The notes under the pieces are model-generated. The model saw only the letters and a list, made by a program, of their open reading frames with translations, did not search any database and had not been told where the DNA came from. DNA of 64,000 nucleotides from Terfezia claveryi (Eukaryota; Ascomycota; Pezizomycetes; Pezizales; Pezizaceae): positions 62,001 through 126,000 of the forward strand of contig WHUX01000047.1 in assembly GCA_015179025.1 (NCBI GenBank), in the 5' to 3' direction. A program made the translations under genes and the position numbers. This document shows positions 44,914 through 55,599 of this stretch, in pieces; the stretch's first letter is position 1; each line of letters starts with the position of its first letter.

Positions 44914-47423
44914 AAGTTTTTGCCGGGCACTCAGGATGACAAGTCCCTCTGGTTGTTGAAGTGGCTTGCCCTTCTCTTCCTCCTTGTCTGTTTGTTCCCT
45001 TCCGAGCCTCTGAGACGCATTCTTGCGGTCTCCATCAGTACTGTCTGCCTTCTGGTCCTCCTCTTCGGTGCCTTGCAGGTTCTCAATTTCCTTTCCTCGG
45101 GATTGGTAAGCGATGCCTCTGCATGGTTGGATGGTGTCTCTCGTCCTCCTCGTACACGTTTCTTCGGTGCAGGCTTCTTTGAAGGCATGGGCAGAACTGT
45201 TAGCTGCGTTGTCAGCAGGTTCCTGGCCGTTGTTGGAGTTGCTGGTCACGTTTGCATGGGCGCGGGTAGAGTCTTAAGCTGTGTCATCAGCTGGCTTCTG
45301 GTCGTTGCTATAATTGCTCGTCACCCAAGAGCGTTTGTTTGGAGTTATGTGAGCTCCGTTATGACCTGGCTTTCTGGATGTCTGGAACAAGTCAATCAGG
45401 GAAGGGCCTCTGTTTCGTCGAGCGAGACAAGCATGCCTGGTACCTTTCCAGCTCCTTTGGTAATCGTGGTTCCGGATTCTATGGTTCCTTCGCTGGCTTC
45501 ACCAATTTCGGTACCGAATGCAGCAAGCCAAGTGGTGGCAATAAATAAGGCCTCTGCATGTTCGAGCAAGCCTACTTCAATAAATCCCTTTCGACCCGGC
45601 CGGTATATTCATCTTCTATATCGCGACAGATCCGTTGTATCGTTGGGCAACTCAACTGAACAGGCCTCTGCATGTCCGAGCAAGCCTACTACAATAAATC
45701 CCTTTCGACCCGGCCGGTATAATCATGTTCTATATCGCGACAGATCCGCTGTATCGTTGGGTAACTCAACTGAGCAGGCCTCTGCAAGTCATAGCATGCC
45801 TGCCTCAAATGAATTGGAGACCGTCAGGACTTTGCAGAAGGCGTGTGTGGAAGCTTCAGGAACTCCTACTGAGCCAATTGCTTTGCCTTTGTGTGAGGAA
45901 GGACAACCTGGTGTCAAAACACATAGGTATGCTGGCAATGCGGTCTCTGGTTCGCCGTATGAAATCACCGTTGGAAAGAAAAGTCCGGCACTTCGTGGTG
46001 TCCAGCAAACAAGAAAGAGTGCTCCTTTGGCATCGCGCCTGACACCTTCGTGGATGGTAGCCCCATTGGTCACCGAGGCCTTGTCTGTTGCCTGCAAGCT
46101 CGGCTCCATGTTTGGACTTAAGGTTCAGCAAGGAGAGCAGGTGGATGATTCCGACAGAACTCCTGAGGATGAGATGGATTTTGAGCCGACTAGTACTGTA
46201 GTCGCTCCGGTTGATATAGAGGTCTTGATGCAGGACGCTCCGGACCTCATTGATGATGACAGTTCCACTGATGAGATGGATTGGGAACCTGCGGATTCTA
46301 GGCTCAGCTTAGAAGAAGAAGAATTTCTGGTTCGGATTTTTAGTGCGTTATCTTTGGGGCCCAAACTAAACTGTATCGCGGACAGGGTACGAAAGCCAGC
46401 CAGTTCCGGTATCATTGCGGGACAATCGGTGTCTTCAGGTTCAGAACCTGCACTGAAAAAGGCTGTGTCGACGGTAAGTCAAGCTCCAGCAGAGGTTAAC
46501 AAAGGCCCTCATGCTCCCAGCGCGACTCCGAAGGCTGCGACCATGGGAAGGGTCATACTGAGATTGAGAGGAAGGAAAGTGCCTGAAAAGGAAGTTGTAG
46601 AGTCTGCCGTTACGAAGACTCTCCTCCCTACGAGCACTTCGGCTCCCCAAGCTGAAGTACAGACTACCATTGCGACGTCTGGAAATGGTGAGGGAAGCTC
46701 CAGCTCAGGTTCACAGGTTAAGGCTGTGTCGACGGCAAGTCAAGCTCCAGTAGAGGTTAACAAAGGTCCTCATGCTCCCAGCACGACTCCGAAGGCTGCA
46801 ACTGTGAGAAAGATCACACTGAGAGTGGGAGGAAAGAAAGTACCCGGAAAGGAAGTTGTAGAGTCTGCCGTTGAGAAGACTCTCCTCCCGACTACGAGCA
46901 CTTCGGTTCCACCCCAAGCCGAAGTACAGACTGCTGTTCCGACGTCTGGAAATGGTGAGGGAGACTCCAGCTCAGCAATCCCACCAACACTGACAGCACC
47001 AGGGCCATCTGCCAACACCGAGAGTCAGCCGGAGCAACCTAGTTGCGAAAGCACCGGTGAAAATGGATGTACACCTGCAGTGATAGAGCCAGCTGCAGCT
47101 ACCAATAACCCTGTCTCCCAAGCAGGGCCAGATACTCCCGGTCGCGTACTAGTAAGTACTCCACTACATTAATGACTGAGTTTAATAACTGAAATTTGCT
47201 GACTTCTGAATGGTAGAAGCTAAGGGAGGTAAATTGGTTGGCGAAGGGTCAAGGAATAGTCGACCCAACGACGACCCCAGAGAGGCTTGCTTTTCTGAGG
47301 GAGTCGGCGGCAAGGACGATCCTGGAGATCGATGCTGGTTTGCTGGGCCCGACCGATCGAGAAAGACTGATGGTGTGTTACACTGTCTTGTATTTCAAGA
47401 TGGGAAGGGCCAATCACATTTGA
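44914..47423 (+). CDS. Large membrane-anchored repetitive protein, 5' end uncertain
   Basis: The open frame begins at an acceptor site (TTCTAG ending 44913) without an ATG, so at least one upstream exon is likely. A donor at 44721 fits in phase. The first in-frame ATG is at 45187. The main exon runs to 47151. An intron 47152-47216 (GTAAGT, TGCTGAC branch, GGTAG) joins it in phase 0 to a last exon (47217-47423) encoding a helical C-terminus (ERLAFLRESAARTILEIDAG). The N-terminal 135 residues have two to four hydrophobic segments (WLLKWLALLFLLVCLF and others). The rest is Ser/Pro/Thr-rich and probably disordered. It contains a 38-residue tandem repeat with NPFRPGRY and LYRDRS (114-nt period, 45550 onward) and an 87-residue tandem repeat with SQAPxEVNKGPHAP (261-nt period, 46459 onward). 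Acidic DEMDFEP/DEMDWEP motifs also occur. I do not recognise the family. Confidence 0.62.
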
Positions 47424-47668
47424 ATTGACCACGAGGTCTTTTCGGATGTCTGGGGCATGATTTTTAGTTTTGAAAAGTAAGTGCTATTAGCTATTATCCT
47501 CATGCTTTTCATTGTGCAGATACTAAACCTTCTACTCTATACTAGAAGAAAAAAAAGTTTAAAGAAGAAAAAGAAGAAAAGAAAAAGAAAGGCGTCCGGA
47601 CCAAGACCGTAAGTAATTAATGATGCTTTCCATTATTGAGTACAACAAGCTAAAATCTCTAGTTAAAT
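47424..47668. other. 3' flank
   Basis: Downstream flank of the repetitive gene, with an A/G-rich tract near 47547-47592. No other feature. Confidence 0.5.
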
Positions 47669-47726
47669 TAGTCTGGTTGGCATAACCCCCTCCATGGCAG
47701 TTAAATATAGTCCTGCCAACCAGTCC
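47669..47726. repeat. Short palindromic GTCTGG element
   Basis: TAGTCTGGTTGGCA at 47669-47682 is inverted as TGCCAACCAGTC at 47713-47724. The arms are about 30 bp apart, so the whole unit is about 58 bp. It shows that the dispersed motif can occur as paired inverted ends. Confidence 0.65.
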
Positions 47727-49380
47727 CTGTAACGAAAAGATTCGGGGGTTGTGACACCCCTAGACTCAAAGGCATTACAAAAACGTAAGCAATATAATAT
47801 ACTCTTTCTCCTTTCAAACAAGTATCATAAGTTTTAACATCTCCATATTATCTATAGTAGTCCTTTGTGGGTTCGAAGGCTTTACAGGCTGTTCCCTTCC
47901 CTGCACCGTCCTACCAGTCACCCCGGTAGTGACATCCATGCATCTCCACACGCATGTTAGTGCCCAGCAACGTCTGGTGTGTTTTTAGCTGAAGCAATCC
48001 CCATACAGCCGACTGCCGTCAGAAAGCGTCGGTGGCTCACTCCTATAGGCTTTCGATCTCGGTCGGGAAGTCGGGTTTGGGTTGTCTCTTTGGGACACGT
48101 TCTATTGATTCTTGCTTCGGTAGGATATAGAATTGCAGTGTGGCAGGACCAGATAACTTATCCTTTAGATACCCCACAGACTTCTATGTTCAGGCATAGG
48201 AAAAACATCACGAGGCGACTGGCTCTTTGCGAGTAGTCTAACCTTGAGATGGCTGTGCAGAGCGTCTCTAAAACTATCAAAGAAGATGGTTTCTGAGAGT
48301 ACAATGCCCTTCGCACAAACTGACTCGGGTCAAACGGTCAGTGTGGCATCCATATAGGTATGGGGACTTTGTCCGCCTGCCGTGGTTGTTGCAGTGCAAG
48401 GGTGGGTTTTTCTACTCCTGACAGGATCAGGTACGAACAAAAGGATAGGAATACACAAGGGAAGGAAGGGTAGAAGGCCAGAACTTCGAGTTCTGTAGGT
48501 GTTTTCTACCATGGAGGAAAGGACCAAAAGCGAAAAGAAAGAAAGGTCTTGGGATGATGGGCAGGGCTTTTGACGTCGGTTTCGGGATGATGGAGTAATT
48601 CAGTTTCCTTTGTATGAAGTTGGAGTTTTGCTCTGTTTTGTTCTGTTCTGTTCTATCTGTTTTGGTTATTTTTTTTGGATTTTTTAGATCGTTTTGCTTC
48701 TCATTTGGGTCTGCTTTTTGTGTGTGTTTTTTGCCTTTGCCTTTGCTTTCGTTTTCTTTTCTTTTTTTCTTTTTCTTTTTTTTCTTTTTTTTTTTGACTT
48801 ATATATAATAGTTATCCTTTTCAACTTCTCGTTTGCACACCCCACCGTGCTCCGTGATACTTCGTACAGACAATTATTTTGCTGCCAACAGGTTTTAGCC
48901 GACCAAACAGTACTCCTTGGCCTAGATACGGTAAAGCCACCGCCGGCCACTGGCAACCCAGATTGTATTAATAACTAAGTGGGTAGGTACTTCTTTCAGC
49001 TTTGCCTCAGTAATGACAATCTTTGGCACTGGCTGAGACTTAGGGACTAGATTTATCCATATACTAGCACGAGAAGCTGCGCCGGCTACGCTTGCATAAA
49101 TCCTTGGGCTATGTAGATATCCCAATGCCTGACAATTAAACCTTTTTTTGCACACAAAATTAATGCTCACATACATTGCTGGAAGGCTACGCCAACTCCA
49201 TCTTTGGGATGGTATGTACGGACATGATGAGTAGATACCCATTAGCATGTTTCTACAATGCTCAATCTCAGTATGTAAAATGCTCTCGAACTGTAATTGG
49301 CAATACTGTATCATGAACAGGATTTGTTTCACTATTCATTAGAGTTAGTACCCAGAAGGGAGCTGGCTGTTGATTTGCAC
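47727..49380. other. No gene identified; T-rich tract
   Basis: A polypyrimidine T/C tract lies at 48715-48796. Frames at 47979-48236 and 48922-49332 have no recognisable content. Confidence 0.5.
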
Positions 49381-49475
49381 GATGATTTCTAGGTTTATTT
49401 GCACAGTGATACAGGGCTGATTTGAATGGTGATTTCGGGCTTATTTGCACAGTGGTTATCTACGTTGATAATGCA
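49381..49475. repeat. 24-bp minisatellite, second locus
   Basis: Three to four units of 23-24 bp follow the pattern ATTTCTAGGTTTATTTGCACAGTG. The core TAGG/CGGGxTxATTTGCAC matches the array at 10693-10860, almost 39 kb away. Confidence 0.65.
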
Positions 49476-50761
49476 GAGCTGATGTCGGAGGTGGTTTGGG
49501 AGCGATAATTCTGTATGTATCTCGTTTGTCTCCATGTTAGCAAGAGAATAAATTTGAGTTGCCATTGTGGTCGTACCTAGACTGAGAGAAGGCAATGGGA
49601 TTTTTTAGTGTGTGCATAACCCAGCTGAATGCAATTGCCAAAGGTATAATAAGATGGGGATGTGCATCGGGAAGCAGATATTAAAATGAGTTGCGTCAGG
49701 AAGCGGGTATTAGAATGATTTGTGTCCTGCTATGCTAGTTGAGGTACCATCTCTGCAAAGTGTCGTAAAAGGTTCTGTGCTTCAGACGCACCTTGTTTTT
49801 GCTGATGGGCAAATGTATATGGGAATATATATGACAATGTAGGTAGACAATATAGATAGTTTACTTCTGAAATCAGTATCTGAAACACCACCAGAATTAG
49901 GGTAGGAATGTTATTGCAATTGTAGCTAGTGATATAGTTACTAATATCAGTCTGCTGCAACATTACTACCGTAGCATGCATAGATGTTAGCATATCCCTG
50001 GCTATTTCAATCAATTTGGGTATTCTACCTATCTAGATGAAGCAATGTGGTAATTCAGTACATACCATGCATACTCTGCAATAGATATTAGCAATATTGT
50101 ATATGGTTCAATTGATTTTAGCATTCTACCCATCGGAATGTAAGGAAGTTATCACCAGAACCATGTTTGCAATGAATGTGAGTTGAGAGTAAAACTGTGT
50201 ACTTTTGATCCTGGGAGCCCATTGGCTGCTCGAATATTTAGTTCCAGCAGCTCAATGATGCACATAACTTTTGCACACTTGGTATGGTGTATACTGGTGC
50301 CTAGTTTTATTAGGCGTTTGTTGTTTGGTATATCTTGAAGACTGTGCCGGCTGTCGGCACCTTGACGCGTCCAGGTAGGCACAAGGAAGCATCAGTTTCC
50401 GATAATAATAAACAAATAGCAAACAAACATAACATTCGTCCATGCCCAGAGTAAAAATAAAAAAAATAATTTCGCTTCCAATTTGCGTTGGTGGCGCGGA
50501 GCTATTCTGCTCTGAATACTCTCAGCGTTACCCTGAGCCACGTAATACTCCGAAAATGGCTCTCGCGGTTCATTCCATGACATTCGCAACAACTCTCACC
50601 TCTCACCTCTCTGTCTGTTCACTGTACTTAATACCACATCTCCTCGTTTCCTTGCAGGTTGCGACATTCGGGATAGAAACGGAGACGATACCAACGATAG
50701 TACATACAGACCTTGAAATTCGAACATGTCACATATTATTCATTCGCCGCCGATACCCACA
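49476..50761. other. No gene identified
   Basis: Frames on the minus strand (49730-50014, 50152-50382) show nothing recognisable. The right end is the upstream flank of the acyl-CoA dehydrogenase pseudogene. Confidence 0.45.
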
Positions 50762-52075
50762 ATGGCCTTCCGTCTTCTCTCCCGACCAAACTCCCGCCTC
50801 TCGGCCCCGGGGTCTCCTCTTCCACCGCCATGTCCAACTTCGGCCCCTTCTCCAGCATCCCTCCCCCCCCCCTAATTCTCCGATGACCTCCTCGATAACC
50901 CATCTTCCACCTGACTGAAATTGAGCAAATACTCCAGGAAATCGTCTCCCGCTTCGCACAGTTGAACGTGCTCCCCAAGGTGCGTTGATATGGATGAGGC
51001 AGATTCGATGGACGAAGGATAGTAATTGAGGGCCTGTTCGAGAATGGTGAGATTCGGGAGGAATTTGGAGGCGCGGGGATGGCGGCGATTGTGGGGAGTT
51101 GGCCAAGGTGGACCCTAGTGTGCCTGTTTTACAAGACCTTTGATCTCTCCATTCACCTTCCCTCTCTGAACTCGCGGAAGCAACCTCGAGAAGAAATGAA
51201 TGGACTTCTAATATGGGGGTAATGTGGGGAGTAGAATACCCTCCTTAATACCGCATTCCTGAATACGCCTCCCCCTACTTCCGCAAGACCTTCCTCCCAC
51301 CTCTGGCCACCACCTCTGTCGGTTCTTTCTGCCTTTAGGAACTCGACGCCTTTGCTATTCCCCGGGACACCCCCGGATTCTACGTCAGCAAGAAGGAAAA
51401 GGAAAGCTCAGCATCTTTGCGTCTTCCATTAGCGTTGACACCTTTGATGACGTGCAGGTTCCGAATATTCTCGTGTCCGTCAACGAAGGGCACAAACCCG
51501 CAATGAACCTCCTCAAGGAGGGCCGTGTCGGCATTGGCGCGCAGATGATTAGGCTGGCGCAAGGCGCATTTGATACAGGCGCGAAATACGCCTATACAAA
51601 GTGAAAGCAGTTTAGAAAGTTTATTGCAGAGTATCAAGGACTTGGGTTTCAGGTCGCTGAGGCGAGGCTGGAGATTGAGGCGGCGAGAGCGCTGGTATAT
51701 AATGCAGTTTGGACGAAGCAGCCTTTGGATAGATGGGAGGTAGGGAGAAGGGGGGGTCCCAGGGAGGAGATGAAGGCGTTTTTCATGAAGGCTGCTATGG
51801 CGAAGTTGTATACGAGTAGGGTCCCACAGAATGTTAGTGGGTCGGTACTGGAGTGGATGGTGGGGTGGGGGTGGGGAATAGGCTTTGTGAGGGATGGCCT
51901 CGTGGAGAAGATGTTTCGGGATATGTGTGGGCTAACCATTTTTTTTTTCTTTTTTTTTTTTCCTTTTTGCAGACGAGTAATATCCAGTTACTGACTATGA
52001 CCTGCAGAGAGATTTACAGAGGTAGATATAGCAGTTTGCGTATTACACCATCTAGATCTAGATCTAGGTTTTTTT
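50762..52075 (+). pseudogene. Decayed mitochondrial acyl-CoA dehydrogenase
   Basis: Read across frames, this follows the order of a short/branched-chain acyl-CoA dehydrogenase, an FAD enzyme of fatty-acid or branched-chain amino-acid breakdown. An ATG at 50762 starts MAFRLLSRPNSRLS, like a mitochondrial targeting peptide. Then come LTEIEQILQEIVSRFAQLNV, VIEGLFENGE and EEFGGAGMAAI (about 50900-51080). The middle is largely lost but keeps LATTSVGSFCL and PRDTPGFYVSKKEKE. A longer C-terminal part follows with LLKEGRVGIGAQMIRLAQGA, AEARLEIEAARALVYNA, MKAAMAKLYTSR and VRDGLVEKMFRDM, and ends after a T-rich tract with SNIQLLTM. Stops include TGA in place of Arg at YTK*KQF. Frameshifts and an internal deletion make it non-functional. 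Family order and residues are seen directly; substrate class is inferred. Confidence 0.85.
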
Positions 52076-52744
52076 GAGCAAATCTCTTTCCTCAACTCGT
52101 CTATGTCTATGGACGGGGAGGAGGCTGTAAAATGGAGTGGAAAGAAGGAATGAAATCCCATCTTATCCTATCTTATCTTGTCTTGTCTTGTCTTGTTCTT
52201 GTTCTTGGGGGGGAGGGTATTGTGTGTGTGTGGTAGAATATGAGACATTTGCATTTAAATAATCATTATATCATCTTTTAATTTCCCTTTTTTTTTTTAT
52301 AAATTATCGTATATATATATATTTTTTAAACAACCACCCCCCGCGTGACCCTCCCCTAATCCTAGGAATATCATGGGTACTTTACGGTTGGTTGACTTTA
52401 AAATAATGAACCAACCCACAGAAAAGCAAGGTCATATTCTCGATAAGTTATAAGCATGTTGATTTGCGTAAAATATATGAATTAATGAGACCATGCATTC
52501 TGCAACCCATCGTCAGCCTTCGTCATCCCTCTCATCACATCATGAACCTGACTGAACAACTCGTTGCCACTCTACTCCCCTCCCACCTCCAGAGCCGAAG
52601 GAGGGAAAAACAAACATCAGGGGAACTAATATATATGCGAGCTAATCCCCGCATGCATGGACATTCTTTAAAAACTATCGGGACCACAAGGTGCCCCACC
52701 CTAACCCTCCAGTCCCACTTTAACCACCCCCCTTTCTTCCCCTC
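52076..52744. other. Intergenic with microsatellites
   Basis: TCTTATC/TCTTG repeats lie at 52155-52205 and (TA)n near 52310-52322. No gene is seen. The right end is the 3' flank of the following minus-strand gene. Confidence 0.55.
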
Positions 52745-53953
52745 TTAAATGCTCTCCCTTCCCTCCTCCCTAAACTCCGTCGCATCATCATCGTAACCCC
52801 TCACCCTCCCGCCCTGCACATCGGTCAACTCCCACCCCCCCGCTCCCCCGGTACTATTCCTCGCCACTGGCGGCGCTCCATGTTCATCCTCATGCTCACC
52901 CCTCTCATCCACATACCCCCGCCCTTGCGCCAGGCCGACACCCGCACCCTTCATCCTCTGCCTCCTACTCATCCTTGTGCCGTACTCCTTCCTCCCCCTC
53001 ACCCCCCCGATATGGATCGGCCCCACCTTCCTCCTCTCGCGCATGCAAAAGTGCGTCCCGAGGACCATGGTGATGATAAAAACCAGTACCACTGGTAGTC
53101 CAATTGCCAAACCTAGGGTATTAACCGCCGGGCGATTATTCGGGGAAGTATCCACCTTTGGGGGTTTCGGCTTCGTAGTGACAGTAATAGTCGGACCATG
53201 GTACAAGCTTCCACCCCTAATCCCCTTCATGAAAAAGTAGACATCGACGGAATCCTTATGCGGCGCATCCTCGAGCCAATCACTCAGCGGGTGGACATCC
53301 ACAAAGCCCAAATTTGCCCCGACGGTCTTGGCCCAGATCCCCGGGGCGCTCTTCTCGTCAGTGTGATTGACGAAATTGAGACCGATGTACACAGTTTCGT
53401 TTTTGACAAAAACATCTGGGTTCCACGTCACGTAGTAGAATCCCGCGCCGCCTTTCTCGTTGACACGCCACTCGGAGCCGTTGTGCGGGAGACAGAATGG
53501 AGCCCATCTGGCCCCATCTTGGTATGAGGACTCGGTGCATTCGATCTCGACACGGTGGGTTTGGTTGTCTTTGTCAGTGTCGGTAAGGGAGGAGGTACCT
53601 GTGGGGGCGAGATTCGCGGTGGAGGGACTACCCTCGGCGCCGGTTGTTACTACGGGGTTGAGCGTCACGGGGGACCCTGCTGCATCGAGAGAAACCCAGG
53701 GACTAGGACCGGTCGCGGTGGTGGTTGTGGCAGTGAAATTACCTGTCGTTGATGTGGGTGCAGTGGTGGTGGCGTGAGTCTCAGCTCGCTTCCGGGCGTG
53801 GGCTTCCTGGGGGGTCTTTGCCAGACCGAAGTCAACAAGGGCTTTCCACCCTTCGTGGATCGGGTGCTTGCCTTCCTCGCCAGTGAAGTATATCCCGGAG
53901 ACAGAGAGGGAGAGCGAATATGCTATAGCGACGTAGCTGAAGAGGGATCTCAT
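52745..53953 (-). CDS. Type I membrane glycoprotein, unknown function
   Basis: A single-exon minus-strand frame of 402 aa starts with ATG at 53953. Residues 1-20 are a signal peptide (MRSLFSYVAIAYSLSLSVSG). Residues about 60-130 form a Thr/Ser/Pro-rich, probably O-glycosylated stalk. Residues about 134-260 form a beta-rich extracellular domain with two cysteines (139, 154), a GFYYVTWNPDVF strand and N-glycosylation sites (NGS, NET, NHT). One transmembrane helix follows at about 279-303 (LGLAIGLPVVLVFIITMVLG), then a basic stop-transfer CMRERRK. The cytosolic tail of about 95 residues is Gly/Arg/Glu-rich. This layout (stalk, ectodomain, single helix, disordered tail) is common among fungal plasma-membrane or cell-wall sensor-like proteins. 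I see no WSC or other named domain. The gene appears intact. Confidence 0.75.
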   Translation of the reverse strand: MRSLFSYVAIAYSLSLSVSGIYFTGEEGKHPIHEGWKALVDFGLAKTPQEAHARKRAETHATTTAPTSTTGNFTATTTTATGPSPWVSLDAAGSPVTLNPVVTTGAEGSPSTANLAPTGTSSLTDTDKDNQTHRVEIECTESSYQDGARWAPFCLPHNGSEWRVNEKGGAGFYYVTWNPDVFVKNETVYIGLNFVNHTDEKSAPGIWAKTVGANLGFVDVHPLSDWLEDAPHKDSVDVYFFMKGIRGGSLYHGPTITVTTKPKPPKVDTSPNNRPAVNTLGLAIGLPVVLVFIITMVLGTHFCMRERRKVGPIHIGGVRGRKEYGTRMSRRQRMKGAGVGLAQGRGYVDERGEHEDEHGAPPVARNSTGGAGGWELTDVQGGRVRGYDDDATEFREEGRESI

Positions 53954-55256
53954 CGCGGCGGTGATGAGGCAAGGTGCCTGCGTTCACCCCTACAACCTAG
54001 GTAATGGTGTGAATTGCCAATTGGCGAATTGGAAAGAATCAGAGAAGTCCTCAGAAAAGGCTCGAAGCAAAACACCGTTTTGCTGAATTGAAGGGCACTG
54101 GAGTGAACGTGGCGATGGAGAAGAAATCGGGAGTTTGGAGGACTGGCAGGTAAAGTTCAGTCAGCAGCAAACAGCCTCATCGCCGGCATAGTTTCGGTCC
54201 AACGTTTCAAGCCAGCACAGCAAGGTTCCCCCTATGTTACAATTCTGTAGGCATCTGATCCGCGACGCCAAAACAAAGAAGGGCCAACTCGCATCGGCGT
54301 TTTCGGTGGCCATAGGTACAACGTACTGTACCGGTAGGTAGGCCGCAAAGTCGTAGCCGAGACTCGGATGCGACAAGGCTTGGCGTCATACTGTGACGCT
54401 TGTGACGAGATGCCGACAGCGTGTGAAATGTTGGGGAGAATCATTGAGTATGGCTGTATGGTTTGGCCAGTCAACGAGTAAAATGCCGGAAATAAGGAAA
54501 AAAGAGAAAGGGGCATGAGGTGAAGCATGGGGGAATATCTCGGTGTACAAGTGGTGGTGGTGTCGAATGATGAGGAGCACTCTGCCATGGCAAAAGTTAT
54601 TACGGACCACTCCTGCATACATCTTACACATATATATATGTGTTCTGGGCCGTTGCGGAATGGCCCGATCAATGGGCAATTGCGGAATGGCATATACATT
54701 CATACATTATATGCACACTCCAAGCATATATATGAAAGCACTGTAGTACTTCGGACAAATGCCCTTGTTGAACTGAAAAGATTGGGTAAAAAATACTAGC
54801 GCAAGTGATTAAACACCAAATAAAGAGACAAATAGAACTTTAAGTAGTTATGAGGAGTCCTGCATGTGCGTAAGTAGGTATTGTGAATATGTTGCAATGC
54901 CCTCACCAATGCCTGGACGGCTGGCCACAAGTGCCACTATAGCATATATTTTGACAGTTACGTTAGCAATAATGCTTGCAATCCTATATGTGTGTGTATT
55001 ATGATATTATTCTTTAGGGTATTGTACTGTTATGTTGTGCGAGAGAGGATGTTGTGATATAGGGGTATGTAGCATATTCATAATCACCATACGAGGGGCC
55101 AGTGGTAGGTCCTGGAATGCAGCAGAGTATCACGCAAGCTTAGGTACAACTAGTAACTAATTAGGACCCGCCGCGTGCCGTTGGTTCAACAATTAGCCTT
55201 GCGCAACACACTTCTCACTCTTTTCTTTTCCACTTCCATCTTGCAAGTCACCATAA
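53954..55256. other. No gene identified
   Basis: The left end is the upstream flank of the minus-strand glycoprotein gene. Frames near 54232-54703 (minus) and 54527-54799 (plus) are unsupported. Repeats of GGAATGGC (54657-54690) occur. No clear gene. Confidence 0.5.
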
Positions 55257-55585
55257 GCCTAGCTAGCTCAGTTGGTAGAGCACCTCCCGCCCTAAAGCCC
55301 TCCATACTGCCTCTTGCCTTACGCCCCCAAGTACCCGCCCTCACCTCTCCCGACCCCATGTTCCTCCCGGACTACAGCACTGTCCATGTACCCAAGTACA
55401 TATATATACACATACACATATCAACTTGTCTCCATGCACTCTGCCTTGTCTTAGGATTTACAAGTGGCGGTGTATGTGTGGGGTGTGGGAAATGGGATGG
55501 GGGCGTGGGTGAGTGCTGTGTGGGGTGGGTGGCGTTGCCATGTTACGCTGGGGAGGGGTCGCAGGTTCGAATCCTGCGCTGGGCG
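55257..55585 (+). tRNA. tRNA gene split by about 260 nt
   Basis: The 5' half (55257-55293) has an acceptor strand GCCTAGC, then TA, a D-arm GCTC-AGTTGGTA-GAGC, A, and an anticodon-stem strand CCTCC. The 3' half (from about 55551) has GGAGG, a short variable region GGTC, a T-arm GCAGG-TTCGAAT-CCTGC, and GCTGGGC with G as discriminator. The acceptor strands pair over all 7 positions (one G-T), the anticodon strands over 5, and the T-stem is perfect. Both Pol III internal boxes are consensus (TAGCTCAGTTGG and GGTTCGAATCC). About 255-260 nt separate the halves, far above ordinary nuclear tRNA introns. The candidate anticodon loop (CGCCCTA...) lacks the usual U33, so I assign no amino acid. It is either a gene with a very long intron or a tRNA gene split by an insertion. 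Confidence 0.7.
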
Positions 55586-55592
55586 AAATTTC

Positions 55593-55599
55593 TTTTTTT
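55593..55599 (+). terminator. Pol III terminator
   Basis: Seven consecutive T lie 8 nt after the last tRNA base, as expected for RNA polymerase III termination. This supports transcription through the whole split gene. Confidence 0.65.
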
